Below, piece after piece: positions 57,709 through 64,000 of a stretch of DNA of 64,000 bases. Within the stretch, counting starts at the first letter, position 1, and each line of letters opens with the position of its first letter. Position numbers and translations under genes: made by a program. The notes below the pieces were generated by a model, which had not been told where the DNA came from, did not search any database, and saw nothing but the letters and a program-made list of their open reading frames with translations. Source of the stretch: UBA9611 sp965237595 (GTDB lineage Bacteria; Chloroflexota; Dehalococcoidia; Lucifugimonadales; UBA3495); contig CBDEFY010000004.1 in the NCBI GenBank assembly GCA_965237595.1, positions 372,001-436,000 of the forward strand, written 5' to 3'.

Positions 57709-59079
57709 TTACGAGTTCTCTGGCTCTTCTGAGTCATTTTGTCTAAATACAGTCAAAATCAGTCCATCCGCGCTCGTGACTTCAACCGGTTCGCCAACTG
57801 GAATCACACTACCATCTCCGCTTATGGCTGTCCAGGTTTCGTTTCCCACCAAGACAATGCCCCTGGGGGCCAATTCGCCGGTCACCCTGCCTTGCATGCC
57901 GGTCAAGACCGCCGCCTTCTCCGGAGGACCCCGCTTTCGTGACTGGTAGGCTTCTTTAACGACATACGACAACACCACCGCGACCAGACCTACCACGATG
58001 GCTACCAGCCAGCGGCTCACCGAGATGGACGGCATCGTAGGGGAGGCGTCGCCGAACTGAGTGAACAGAATCAACCCCCCGACCAAAAGGCTCACTATGG
58101 CGCCCACGCCTAAGATACCGAACCCTGCCACCGCCACCTCCAGGGCTGCCAGTGCCACGGCCAACAGAATAAACACCACTCCGGCCCAGTTCACCGGCAG
58201 GTTGCCCAAGGCCAAGAACGTCAGCAGCAGGCAAATCACCCCCACCACCCCGGGAGCGACAAGCCCGGGGTTGAACAGCTCCACCACGATGCCCAGGCCA
58301 CCCACGATCAACAGGATAAAGGACACGTTGGGGTCGGAGATGAACTCCAAGAAGTGCTCCAAGACGTTCTTTTCGAAGGACCGAATCTCCAGACCCTCCG
58401 TCTCCATTACCACCGTTCCCATAGACGTTTCCGCGCTCAAGCCGTCGAGTTGGACCAACAAGTCGTCCAGGTCCTCGGCGATGAGGTCCACCACGTTGTC
58501 GGCCAACGCCTCTTGGGCCGAGTAAGAGGCCGCCGATCGGACCGTCTCTTCCAGCTTGTCCTCATTGCGGCCCCGCTCCTGGGCGATGCTCCTCATCAGG
58601 GCGGCAGCGTCGTTCTCCACCTTGCTGGCCAGGGTGTCATCCAAGTCTTCGCCGGTGGCGGATATGGGAGTGGCCGCGCCGATGTTGGTTCCTAGAGCCA
58701 TGACCGCGAAGTTGCCGGCCGCCGTTATGAAGGTCCCCGCCGAGCCGGCCCTGGCTCCCTTTGGCGAGACGAACACCGCCACTGGGACGGGCGACTCCAA
58801 GAGCAACTCGACAATCTCTCTGGTGGAGCTCAGTAGTCCACCGGGGGTGTCCAGTTCGATTATCAAGAGCGCCGCTCCGTCTTCTTGGGCCTGGTCTATG
58901 GCCCGGGAAATGAACCCTTCCTTTACCGGATTGATGATGCCGTCGACGGTCATCACCAAGGCGTGGGGGCCCTGGGGAGCCTGAGCATGGGCCAGCAAGG
59001 GGCCCAGTAGGCCGGTAAGCAACAGACCTAACGAGAGAGAAACGAAGCAGAGACGGACGATACGGAGCCGCCGGGTCAT
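57709..59079 (-). CDS. NfeD-family membrane serine protease (NfeD1b type)
   Basis: A 456-residue protein with a signal peptide (ending near AHAQA). A ClpP-class serine protease domain follows (LDTPGGLLSSTREIVELLL; nucleophile Ser in ARAGSAGTF; Lys candidate in DTLASKVENDAA). Then come several membrane helices (FILLIVGGLGIVVELFNPGL and others) and a C-terminal OB-fold NfeD domain (LTGMQGRVTGELAPRGIV). I chose the ATG at 59079 rather than GTG 59088. The gene is 68 bp upstream of its SPFH partner in one operon. Known relatives cleave stomatin-like proteins. Confidence 0.9.
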   Translation of the reverse strand: MTRRLRIVRLCFVSLSLGLLLTGLLGPLLAHAQAPQGPHALVMTVDGIINPVKEGFISRAIDQAQEDGAALLIIELDTPGGLLSSTREIVELLLESPVPVAVFVSPKGARAGSAGTFITAAGNFAVMALGTNIGAATPISATGEDLDDTLASKVENDAAALMRSIAQERGRNEDKLEETVRSAASYSAQEALADNVVDLIAEDLDDLLVQLDGLSAETSMGTVVMETEGLEIRSFEKNVLEHFLEFISDPNVSFILLIVGGLGIVVELFNPGLVAPGVVGVICLLLTFLALGNLPVNWAGVVFILLAVALAALEVAVAGFGILGVGAIVSLLVGGLILFTQFGDASPTMPSISVSRWLVAIVVGLVAVVLSYVVKEAYQSRKRGPPEKAAVLTGMQGRVTGELAPRGIVLVGNETWTAISGDGSVIPVGEPVEVTSADGLILTVFRQNDSEEPENS

Positions 59080-59198
59080 AAAGTCCACCGCCTTGGGTTC
59101 GAGGCTTCCAGTCTAACCGGAAACGGCCTGTAGGTGGAAGTTAGACCCGGGACACGGATTCTGCCAGGGCTTCTTGCGATGAGAATAGCTCTGTCGGC

Positions 59199-60371
59199 TC
59201 AGGCGCCTTTGCCATCCGCGCTAGCAAGGGGGTTCACCAGCCTCAGTACGCCGCCCAAAGTGGGGTTGCCCAGGATCTTGCCAATCATCGAGCTATGCCA
59301 GTCGAAGGAGACCTCCGGGGAGTTGGCCAACTCGGCAACAAATCCGTTCTTGCTGGCCTGGTGGATAAGGGAGCTAATGTGGCTGTCACCCAGGAACTCA
59401 AACAGGCGGCGGGCGCAGTATCCCACTTCCAGTTCTTTGGATAGCAGGCTCTTCCACTCTCTCTGATAGGCCCCCAAGCGGTTGGCGGACAGATTATCAT
59501 CGTACAGGGCTTGGTCCAGCGCCTCGGAGGCGACCTCGCTGGCCAGGAGCGAGTAAAAGATGCCCCCGCCGGTGGTCGGTTTTACCTGACCGGCGGCGTC
59601 GCCCACCACCAAGACGCGGTCCAAGTAGGTCTTGCGGAGGGGCCTGAGGGGGATGCCCCAGCAGGTGGATTTGTCTACCGACCCCCTGATTCTTCCCTCC
59701 GCCTCCCGAGCGGAGATAAATCGGGCGAATCGCTCCGGAGCGTCCTTCCGCGCCAAGAGGCCAGCCAGGGCGTAACCGGGACGGGTGGGCACCAGCCAGG
59801 CAAAGAACCCAGGGGCCACGTTACGGCCCAGGTACACTTCCACTTCGTCCAGACCATCGGTTTCGACCAGGGCCTGGACACCCACCGCGTAGTCCGAGGC
59901 TTCGCCCAGTCCCAAAACACGGTTCAGTTGAGAGCCGAATCCGGTGGCCAAGACCAGGGCCCTGGCTTCTATAGCTCCGTCACCGGTAACCACCGAGACC
60001 CGGTCTTTGTGCTGCTCTAGCTGCACGACCCGCCGGCCAAGTAGGTACCGGGCCCCGGCTTCTCTCGCTCTGTCGGCAAATGAAGAGACGTAAGCCACCC
60101 GGTTGACCACGCGCGCCACCGGCGCTAGGGTCTCGAATCTGATTCCTTCCAACGAAGGGGCAACGACCCGGGCCGAGTTGATTTCACGGTAGACCAGGCT
60201 GGGGTCGATGGGGTAACGGCGAAAACATTCCTCTCCGACCAAGCCGGTGCACAATTTGTCGCCGATATTTTCCCTAGAGTCGATGACGGTGACGCCGTAG
60301 CCTCGGGACGTCAAGGAGAGAGCAGCATTGTTGCCGGCCGGACCGGCTCCCACCACTATCACATCTTCCAA
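59199..60371 (-). CDS. Geranylgeranyl reductase-family flavoprotein
   Basis: A 390-residue FAD-dependent oxidoreductase. It shows N-terminal DVIVVGAGPAGNNAALSL with IDSRENIGDKLCTG, VLATGFGS, and the second FAD motif VLVVGDAAGQVKPTTGGGIFYSL. The CTGL loop and the GDAAGQVKP(T)TGGG signature mark the geranylgeranyl/digeranylgeranylglycerol reductase family, which saturates isoprenoid chains, perhaps menaquinone here. The C-terminus contains a helical membrane-associating tail. Confidence 0.85.
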   Translation of the reverse strand: MEDVIVVGAGPAGNNAALSLTSRGYGVTVIDSRENIGDKLCTGLVGEECFRRYPIDPSLVYREINSARVVAPSLEGIRFETLAPVARVVNRVAYVSSFADRAREAGARYLLGRRVVQLEQHKDRVSVVTGDGAIEARALVLATGFGSQLNRVLGLGEASDYAVGVQALVETDGLDEVEVYLGRNVAPGFFAWLVPTRPGYALAGLLARKDAPERFARFISAREAEGRIRGSVDKSTCWGIPLRPLRKTYLDRVLVVGDAAGQVKPTTGGGIFYSLLASEVASEALDQALYDDNLSANRLGAYQREWKSLLSKELEVGYCARRLFEFLGDSHISSLIHQASKNGFVAELANSPEVSFDWHSSMIGKILGNPTLGGVLRLVNPLASADGKGA

Positions 60372-60510
60372 AATTTAGCGTACCTCGAAAAGCCCCGGAT
60401 CTGGGGCCCGGTTGCCACGCGCCGATTATACTCCCAGGGTATGCACGCAGTCAGGCAAGCTAATTCCACCGTTATTGTCAACTGACCGACGGCGGATCAT
60501 CGGGCTGGTT

Positions 60511-60553
60511 CCGGTCAAGTTCCCGGTCAGGTCCGGTAAAAATTGGCCGGTCA
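60511..60553 (+). repeat. CCGGTCA direct repeats upstream of the regulator promoter
   Basis: CCGGTCA occurs at 60511, 60523 and 60547 (spacings of 12 and 24 bases), with a near-copy CCGGTAA at 60533. They lie 10-50 bases upstream of the -35 box of the GntR promoter and might be activator sites. Confidence 0.4.
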
Positions 60554-60562
60554 CGCCACGCC

Positions 60563-60590
60563 TTGACATCGACTGGGGGACGTGTATAAT
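60563..60590 (+). promoter_or_regulatory. Consensus sigma-70 promoter of the FadR-like regulator
   Basis: Perfect TTGACA (60563-60568) and TATAAT (60585-60590) with a 16-bp spacer. The start near 60597 lies upstream of the chosen ATG (60630) and rules out a GTG at 60582 as the start codon. Confidence 0.88.
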
Positions 60591-60607
60591 TTTGGCAAAT
60601 CTAAGAT

Positions 60608-60618
60608 TGGTCAGACCA
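60608..60618. promoter_or_regulatory. FadR-family operator TGGTCAGACCA
   Basis: A perfect TGGT-CAG-ACCA palindrome centred about +16. It matches the TGGT-n3-ACCA pattern bound by FadR-subfamily GntR regulators such as PdhR and LldR. Placed between the promoter and the ATG, it predicts autorepression by the adjacent gene product. Confidence 0.7.
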
Positions 60619-60629
60619 CTTTTTACCGA

Positions 60630-61346
60630 ATGCTGATACAGTCCAAATTACATAACCTACAGGGGCAGCGGCTCCATGTGTCCATCGTGCAGCGGTTCCA
60701 TGCGCTGATACAGCAGGGCACCTTAAAGCACGGCGCCAAGCTGCCTGCGGAACGGGTGCTGGCCGAGCAGTTAAACGTGGGCCGCAGTTCGGTCAGAGAG
60801 GCCATCAGAACCCTGGAACTGCAAGGCCTGGTGGTCAGCAAGCACGGTTCCGGTACCTTCATCAACACGCAGAGTCTGGATGCCGTGGCGGCTTTGATGA
60901 CAACTTCCTTGGGCGCGGGCTTGGGCGCGGATGAGGGCCAACTCCGGGACATCTTCGAGGTCCGCCACCTCCTTGAGCCCCAGCTCGCCGCTCTGGCCGC
61001 ACAAAAGGCCACGCCAGAAGACGTTGAGCGCCTGGCCACCATCTTGGAGGAACAGCAGCGTCAGATTATGGAGGGCGAGACCGGCGTGGACGCCGACACC
61101 GAGTTCCACTTCGCACTGGCCACCGCGACCCACAATGCGGCCCTGGTTAAGGTTGTGAGCGCAGTGGAAGACGTGCTGCGGCAGTCCCGGAACCAGTCGC
61201 TGCAGCAGCCGGGAAGGGCCGAACGGTCCTTGGCCTCCCATCACCAGATCCTGGAAATGGTCCGGGAGGGAAACCACCTGGGCGCCAGGGAAGCCATGGA
61301 ACACCATCTGACCGCAGTGGAGCCTTCCGCGGTATTCAGGGAATAA
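60630..61346 (+). CDS. GntR-family regulator, FadR/FCD subfamily
   Basis: A 238-residue regulator. The N-terminal winged helix has GTLKHGAKLPAERVLAEQL and VGRSSVREAIRTLELQGLV. The C-terminal FCD effector domain contains the metal-type residues: Asp in RDIFEVRHLLEP, His in DTEFHFALATATHN, and His in SHHQILEMV and AMEHHLTAV. FCD regulators sense small carboxylates. The location 49 bp before the oxidoreductase operon and the operator at its own promoter suggest it controls that operon in response to its 2-oxoacid substrate (possibly oxalate). Confidence 0.9.
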   Translation: MLIQSKLHNLQGQRLHVSIVQRFHALIQQGTLKHGAKLPAERVLAEQLNVGRSSVREAIRTLELQGLVVSKHGSGTFINTQSLDAVAALMTTSLGAGLGADEGQLRDIFEVRHLLEPQLAALAAQKATPEDVERLATILEEQQRQIMEGETGVDADTEFHFALATATHNAALVKVVSAVEDVLRQSRNQSLQQPGRAERSLASHHQILEMVREGNHLGAREAMEHHLTAVEPSAVFRE

Positions 61347-61395
61347 CAGCAATAGATAATACGCAACAGTTTTCGGATAGATTAGGAGGAGACCT

Positions 61396-62547
61396 ATGGC
61401 TACCCTAGCCGTGGAGGTGGTGTACCGGGGAATTTTTCAGAGGACTCTGGCCCGGAACATCGTCCGAAACATCGTTTTCGCCGCCCGCAAAGACGGCAAG
61501 ATTGGCACGGCCTTTGGCCGCTACGGCGACTCTCCAGAGCGTAACGGCATCCCGGCCAAGCAGTTCGCCATCGTAGCCGATACGCCCCTGGAACTTGAGG
61601 AGAGCTTGGCCGTCTATGAGGCCAACGCCGTGGATGTCACCATCAACGTGGACGACACCATGTGCAAAGGCATCGAGTCCTGGGCCTGGTACGGTCTGCA
61701 ACCCATCAACGAACTGACCAAGCCGGGCGGCACCCTGATTGTGACCTCCCGCCAAGACGCCGACTCTCTGATCGAGGATATCCACCAGAAGGACACGCCA
61801 TACAACCTGGCAATCATCCCCAGCACGGTGAGTTTCTCCGGTCTCTGGGTCTACAAAGACGACCACACCGACATGCGGGCCCTGGGCGCTCTGTGCAAGG
61901 TCTGCCCCGAATTGGTCAGTCTTGAGGCCATGCTGGAGTCCATTAAGGAACAGACGGGCAGCGACGCCAAGGTATCCTCGGTCCAGCGGGCCCACGACCG
62001 GACCATCGGCCGCCCTGTGGAACCCGGCGAGGGCAACAGCGAGACCCCCTTCAGCTTCGACCTGCCCGGTTGGAAGTCCATGGAAGAGGGCTTGGTGATC
62101 CGCGGGATTGCGGCGGGGACCGGTTTCAGAGGCGGCGAAGAGGGCTACACCCCAGGCCGTAGCGAGGTATTCAAGAAGTGGAGCACCCGCTCCATGCGGC
62201 CGGTCATCAACTTCGACACTTGCATCAAGTGCACCCTTTGCTGGCTGCAATGTCCCGACACCTGTTTCGACGTGACCTCCGACGGGCTGTATGACGCCAA
62301 CATGGAATCATGCTGCGGCTGCGGGGTCTGCGAGGCCGTTTGCCCCGTGCCCGACTGCGTTACCATGGTGAGCGAGGCCGAGTTCACCGGCAACGACAGC
62401 CAATGGGACGCTTGGACGGCCGACAAAGACGGCTATAACAAGTGGATGACGGTCCTGGTGGAAAAGCAGAAAGACGAGACCAGGACCCACGGTTTCCACC
62501 ATGTCGGCGGGTACGCTGACGATATCAACGCATTGGAGGAAGCCTAA
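61396..62547 (+). CDS. 2-oxoacid:ferredoxin oxidoreductase gamma-delta fusion subunit (oxalate oxidoreductase-like)
   Basis: A 383-residue fusion. Residues about 1-190 are a gamma (domain III) subunit that contacts CoA in pyruvate oxidoreductases (VEVVYRGIFQRTLARNIVRN, then TPLELEESLAVYEANAVDV). Residues about 265-340 are a delta subunit with two 4Fe-4S motifs, CIKCTLCWLQCP and CCGCGVCEAVCP. The pattern of fused gamma-delta, then alpha, then beta is the one I recall for the Moorella oxalate oxidoreductase. A pyruvate-type enzyme remains possible. AGGAGGAG precedes the ATG, and the stop overlaps the next ATG. Confidence 0.85.
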   Translation: MATLAVEVVYRGIFQRTLARNIVRNIVFAARKDGKIGTAFGRYGDSPERNGIPAKQFAIVADTPLELEESLAVYEANAVDVTINVDDTMCKGIESWAWYGLQPINELTKPGGTLIVTSRQDADSLIEDIHQKDTPYNLAIIPSTVSFSGLWVYKDDHTDMRALGALCKVCPELVSLEAMLESIKEQTGSDAKVSSVQRAHDRTIGRPVEPGEGNSETPFSFDLPGWKSMEEGLVIRGIAAGTGFRGGEEGYTPGRSEVFKKWSTRSMRPVINFDTCIKCTLCWLQCPDTCFDVTSDGLYDANMESCCGCGVCEAVCPVPDCVTMVSEAEFTGNDSQWDAWTADKDGYNKWMTVLVEKQKDETRTHGFHHVGGYADDINALEEA

Positions 62548-63770
62548 TGGCCACCGTACAGGCGGCGCTCTTTCAAGGGTCCACCGAAGAGCTAATCAGC
62601 GGCAGTGAGGCAATAGGCATCGCCTGCGCCCTCGCCGACGTCGACGTTATCACCGCATATCCCATCAGGCCCTACGACACGGTGATGCAATACGTGTCCC
62701 GTCTCAAGGCAGACGGCGCCTTCGACTGCGATTTCATCGTCGCCGAGAGCGAGCATTCCCAGTTTGAGATAGTGAAGCATGCCTCCGCCGTTGGCGCCCG
62801 GACCTTCACCGGTTCCAGCGGGGTGGGCTGGTTCTACGCCTTCGAGGCCATCACCGTCACCGCCGGGCTCCGGATGCCCGTGGTGGCCATGGTGGGCAAC
62901 CGGGCGCTGGACGACCCCGGCGCCTTCGGCGTGGAGCACAACGATGCGATGGCGGTCCGCGACCTGGGCTGGCACCTCTACTGGGTAGCCACCGCTCAAG
63001 AGGCGTTGGATATGGCGCTGATAGCATGGAAGGTGGCAGAGGACCCGAGGGTCTTGCTGCCCTTCGCCCTTAGCTGCGACGGGTCATTCCTCACCCACTC
63101 GCAGGCGATCGTGCAGGTGCCCGCCCAAGACCTAGTGAAAAAGTTCCTGCCCGATTACCAAAGGGGCACGCTGCAATTACACCCCGACAACCCGATCACC
63201 GTGGCCCCTCAGGTGAACGAGGACTGGCTCATGGAGATCCGAAAACAGACCGACGAAGCAATGCGCCGTACGTCCAGCGTGATTATCGAGGCCTATGAAG
63301 AGTTCAGAGAGATGTTTGGCCGGGGCGACCCCAGCCCGTTCATCGAAGAATTTATGTGCGACGACGCGGAGATCATCCTGGTGGGAATGGGCACCCTTGC
63401 CATGCCAACCAGGGTGGCGGTCCGCCGAATGCGCGAAGCTGGCAAGAAGGTAGGGTTCCTCCGGATAAAATTCTTCCGGCCCTTCGCCACTGAAGAGATC
63501 CAGAAGGCACTGGGCGGAGCCAAGGCCGTGGCCGTCATCGACCGCGACTATTCCTACGGCTCCCCATCCTACGGCGGCGTCCTGTTCCATGAACTGCGAT
63601 CGGCCCTCTACCCCCTGAACGATCGGCCCGTGATGTTGAACTTCATCGCCGGGCTGGGCGGACGAGAGGTCCAGGTTCGTGATATAGACGAGATGGTTGA
63701 AACAACCCAAAAAGCTATCGACACTGGTAAAATCGAACAAGAAACCACCTGGATAGCGGTAAGGGAGTAA
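62547..63770 (+). CDS. 2-oxoacid:ferredoxin oxidoreductase alpha subunit (oxalate oxidoreductase-like)
   Basis: A 407-residue alpha subunit (domains I and II) of a ThDP/ferredoxin-linked 2-oxoacid oxidoreductase. In pyruvate enzymes the substrate loop reads YPITP(S); here it is AYPIRPYDTVM, with Arg41 in place of the pyruvate-binding Thr. A second loop, GNRALDDPGAFGVEHND, supplies Arg119, Asp122 and Phe127. These positions, together with Tyr38, match (offset by ten) the active-site set I remember for oxalate oxidoreductase (Tyr28, Arg31, Arg109, Asp112, Phe117). The enzyme would oxidise oxalate to two CO2 with reduction of ferredoxin. Confidence 0.85.
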   Translation: MATVQAALFQGSTEELISGSEAIGIACALADVDVITAYPIRPYDTVMQYVSRLKADGAFDCDFIVAESEHSQFEIVKHASAVGARTFTGSSGVGWFYAFEAITVTAGLRMPVVAMVGNRALDDPGAFGVEHNDAMAVRDLGWHLYWVATAQEALDMALIAWKVAEDPRVLLPFALSCDGSFLTHSQAIVQVPAQDLVKKFLPDYQRGTLQLHPDNPITVAPQVNEDWLMEIRKQTDEAMRRTSSVIIEAYEEFREMFGRGDPSPFIEEFMCDDAEIILVGMGTLAMPTRVAVRRMREAGKKVGFLRIKFFRPFATEEIQKALGGAKAVAVIDRDYSYGSPSYGGVLFHELRSALYPLNDRPVMLNFIAGLGGREVQVRDIDEMVETTQKAIDTGKIEQETTWIAVRE

Positions 63771-63775
63771 GTGAA

Positions 63776-64000
63776 ATGGCTACCGTGCAAGAACTTCCCC
63801 AAGTAAAGGGAGTAAAGAATATCCCGTTGGAGGAGTTGTACTCCTCCGGTCACCGGACGTGCCAGGGCTGCGAATCGGCCCTGGTGATGCGGCTGATGAT
63901 TAAGGCCGCCGGCCCCCGGACCATCGTGCTGGGCAGCACCGGCTGCATGTACGTGGCCAACACCACCTACTACAGCACGCCTTGGGTAGTGCCTTGGATG
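63776..64000 (+). CDS. 2-oxoacid:ferredoxin oxidoreductase beta subunit (N-terminal part)
   Basis: The first 75 codons of the ThDP-binding beta subunit; the rest is beyond the right edge. The N-terminal part shows GHRTCQGCESALVMRLMIKA, with the CxxC of the 4Fe-4S site, and VLGSTGCMYVANTTYYSTPW. In pyruvate enzymes this region usually reads CxGCG; CQGCES is another deviation consistent with the oxalate-type assignment. It starts five bases after the alpha-subunit stop. Confidence 0.85.
   Translation, partial: MATVQELPQVKGVKNIPLEELYSSGHRTCQGCESALVMRLMIKAAGPRTIVLGSTGCMYVANTTYYSTPWVVPWM

Noticed and set aside
60582..60629. GTG at 60582 as the start of the FadR-like regulator
   Set aside because: It lies at the edge of the TATAAT box, upstream of the predicted transcription start.

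Overview
The window looks like a high-GC chromosomal segment of a Chloroflexota bacterium, probably a Dehalococcoidia/SAR202-like lineage. The evidence is the bacterial-type S10/spc ribosomal gene order, the zinc-type uS14, frequent TTG starts behind strong AGGAGG ribosome-binding sites, a cobaltochelatase built from CobN plus a ChlI-ChlD fusion, and an acetogen-like 2-oxoacid oxidoreductase. The phylum call is inference from gene content, not from a phylogeny.

Region 1 (1-14240, minus strand) is one long str-S10-spc ribosomal cluster: rpsL, rpsG, fusA, rpsJ, rplC, rplD, rplW, rplB, rpsS, rplV, rpsC, rplP, rpmC, rpsQ, rplN, rplX, rplE, rpsN, rpsH, rplF, rplR, rpsE, rpmD, rplO and the start of secY. 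It is read from a near-consensus promoter at 14209-14237. tuf is absent between fusA and rpsJ. Three proteins (uL4, uL5, bS17) carry long charged or repetitive extensions.

Region 2 (14320-26180, plus) is a corrinoid module: cbiE, cobN, a small HutX/ChuX-like protein, then a cobalamin riboswitch with its own terminator, a CbiX-ferredoxin fusion, a BtuF/BtuC/BtuD-type ABC importer, and a ChlI-ChlD fusion that probably powers CobN. Genes for an early (CbiX) and a late (CobN) cobalt-insertion enzyme lie side by side.

Region 3 (26350-32900) holds glyS, birA, two SDR genes (one with its catalytic motifs lost), a MITE, and a 2.2-kb segment bounded by 18-bp inverted repeats. That segment contains an IS5/IS1182-like transposase, tRNA-Ser(UGA) and two small divergent genes.

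Region 4 (32970-39640) is a histidine operon, hisZ-hisG-(PLC-like)-hisD-hisC-hisB, followed by a second MITE whose ends resemble those of the IS-like element.

Region 5 (39660-53700) is mixed accessory metabolism: an enoyl-CoA hydratase-fold protein without the usual glutamates, a ThDP enzyme, a DUF971 protein, an FmdB zinc ribbon, a frameshifted membrane protein, a DAO-type flavoenzyme, a complete IS630 element with a -1 frameshift site, an MDMPI-like protein, a Gfo/Idh oxidoreductase, a double-length family III CoA-transferase, an MgtC remnant, and cysteinyl-tRNA synthetase fused to a GT2 glycosyltransferase-like domain.

Region 6 (53700-64000) holds meaB, a DUF429 gene, long HPF, an SPFH/NfeD pair, a geranylgeranyl-reductase-like flavoprotein, and a FadR-type regulator with a clear promoter and operator. 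The regulator sits in front of a three-gene 2-oxoacid:ferredoxin oxidoreductase whose gamma-delta fusion, gene order and active-site motif (YPIRPYD) point to oxalate oxidoreductase. This last operon and the CysRS-GT2 fusion are the most notable findings.
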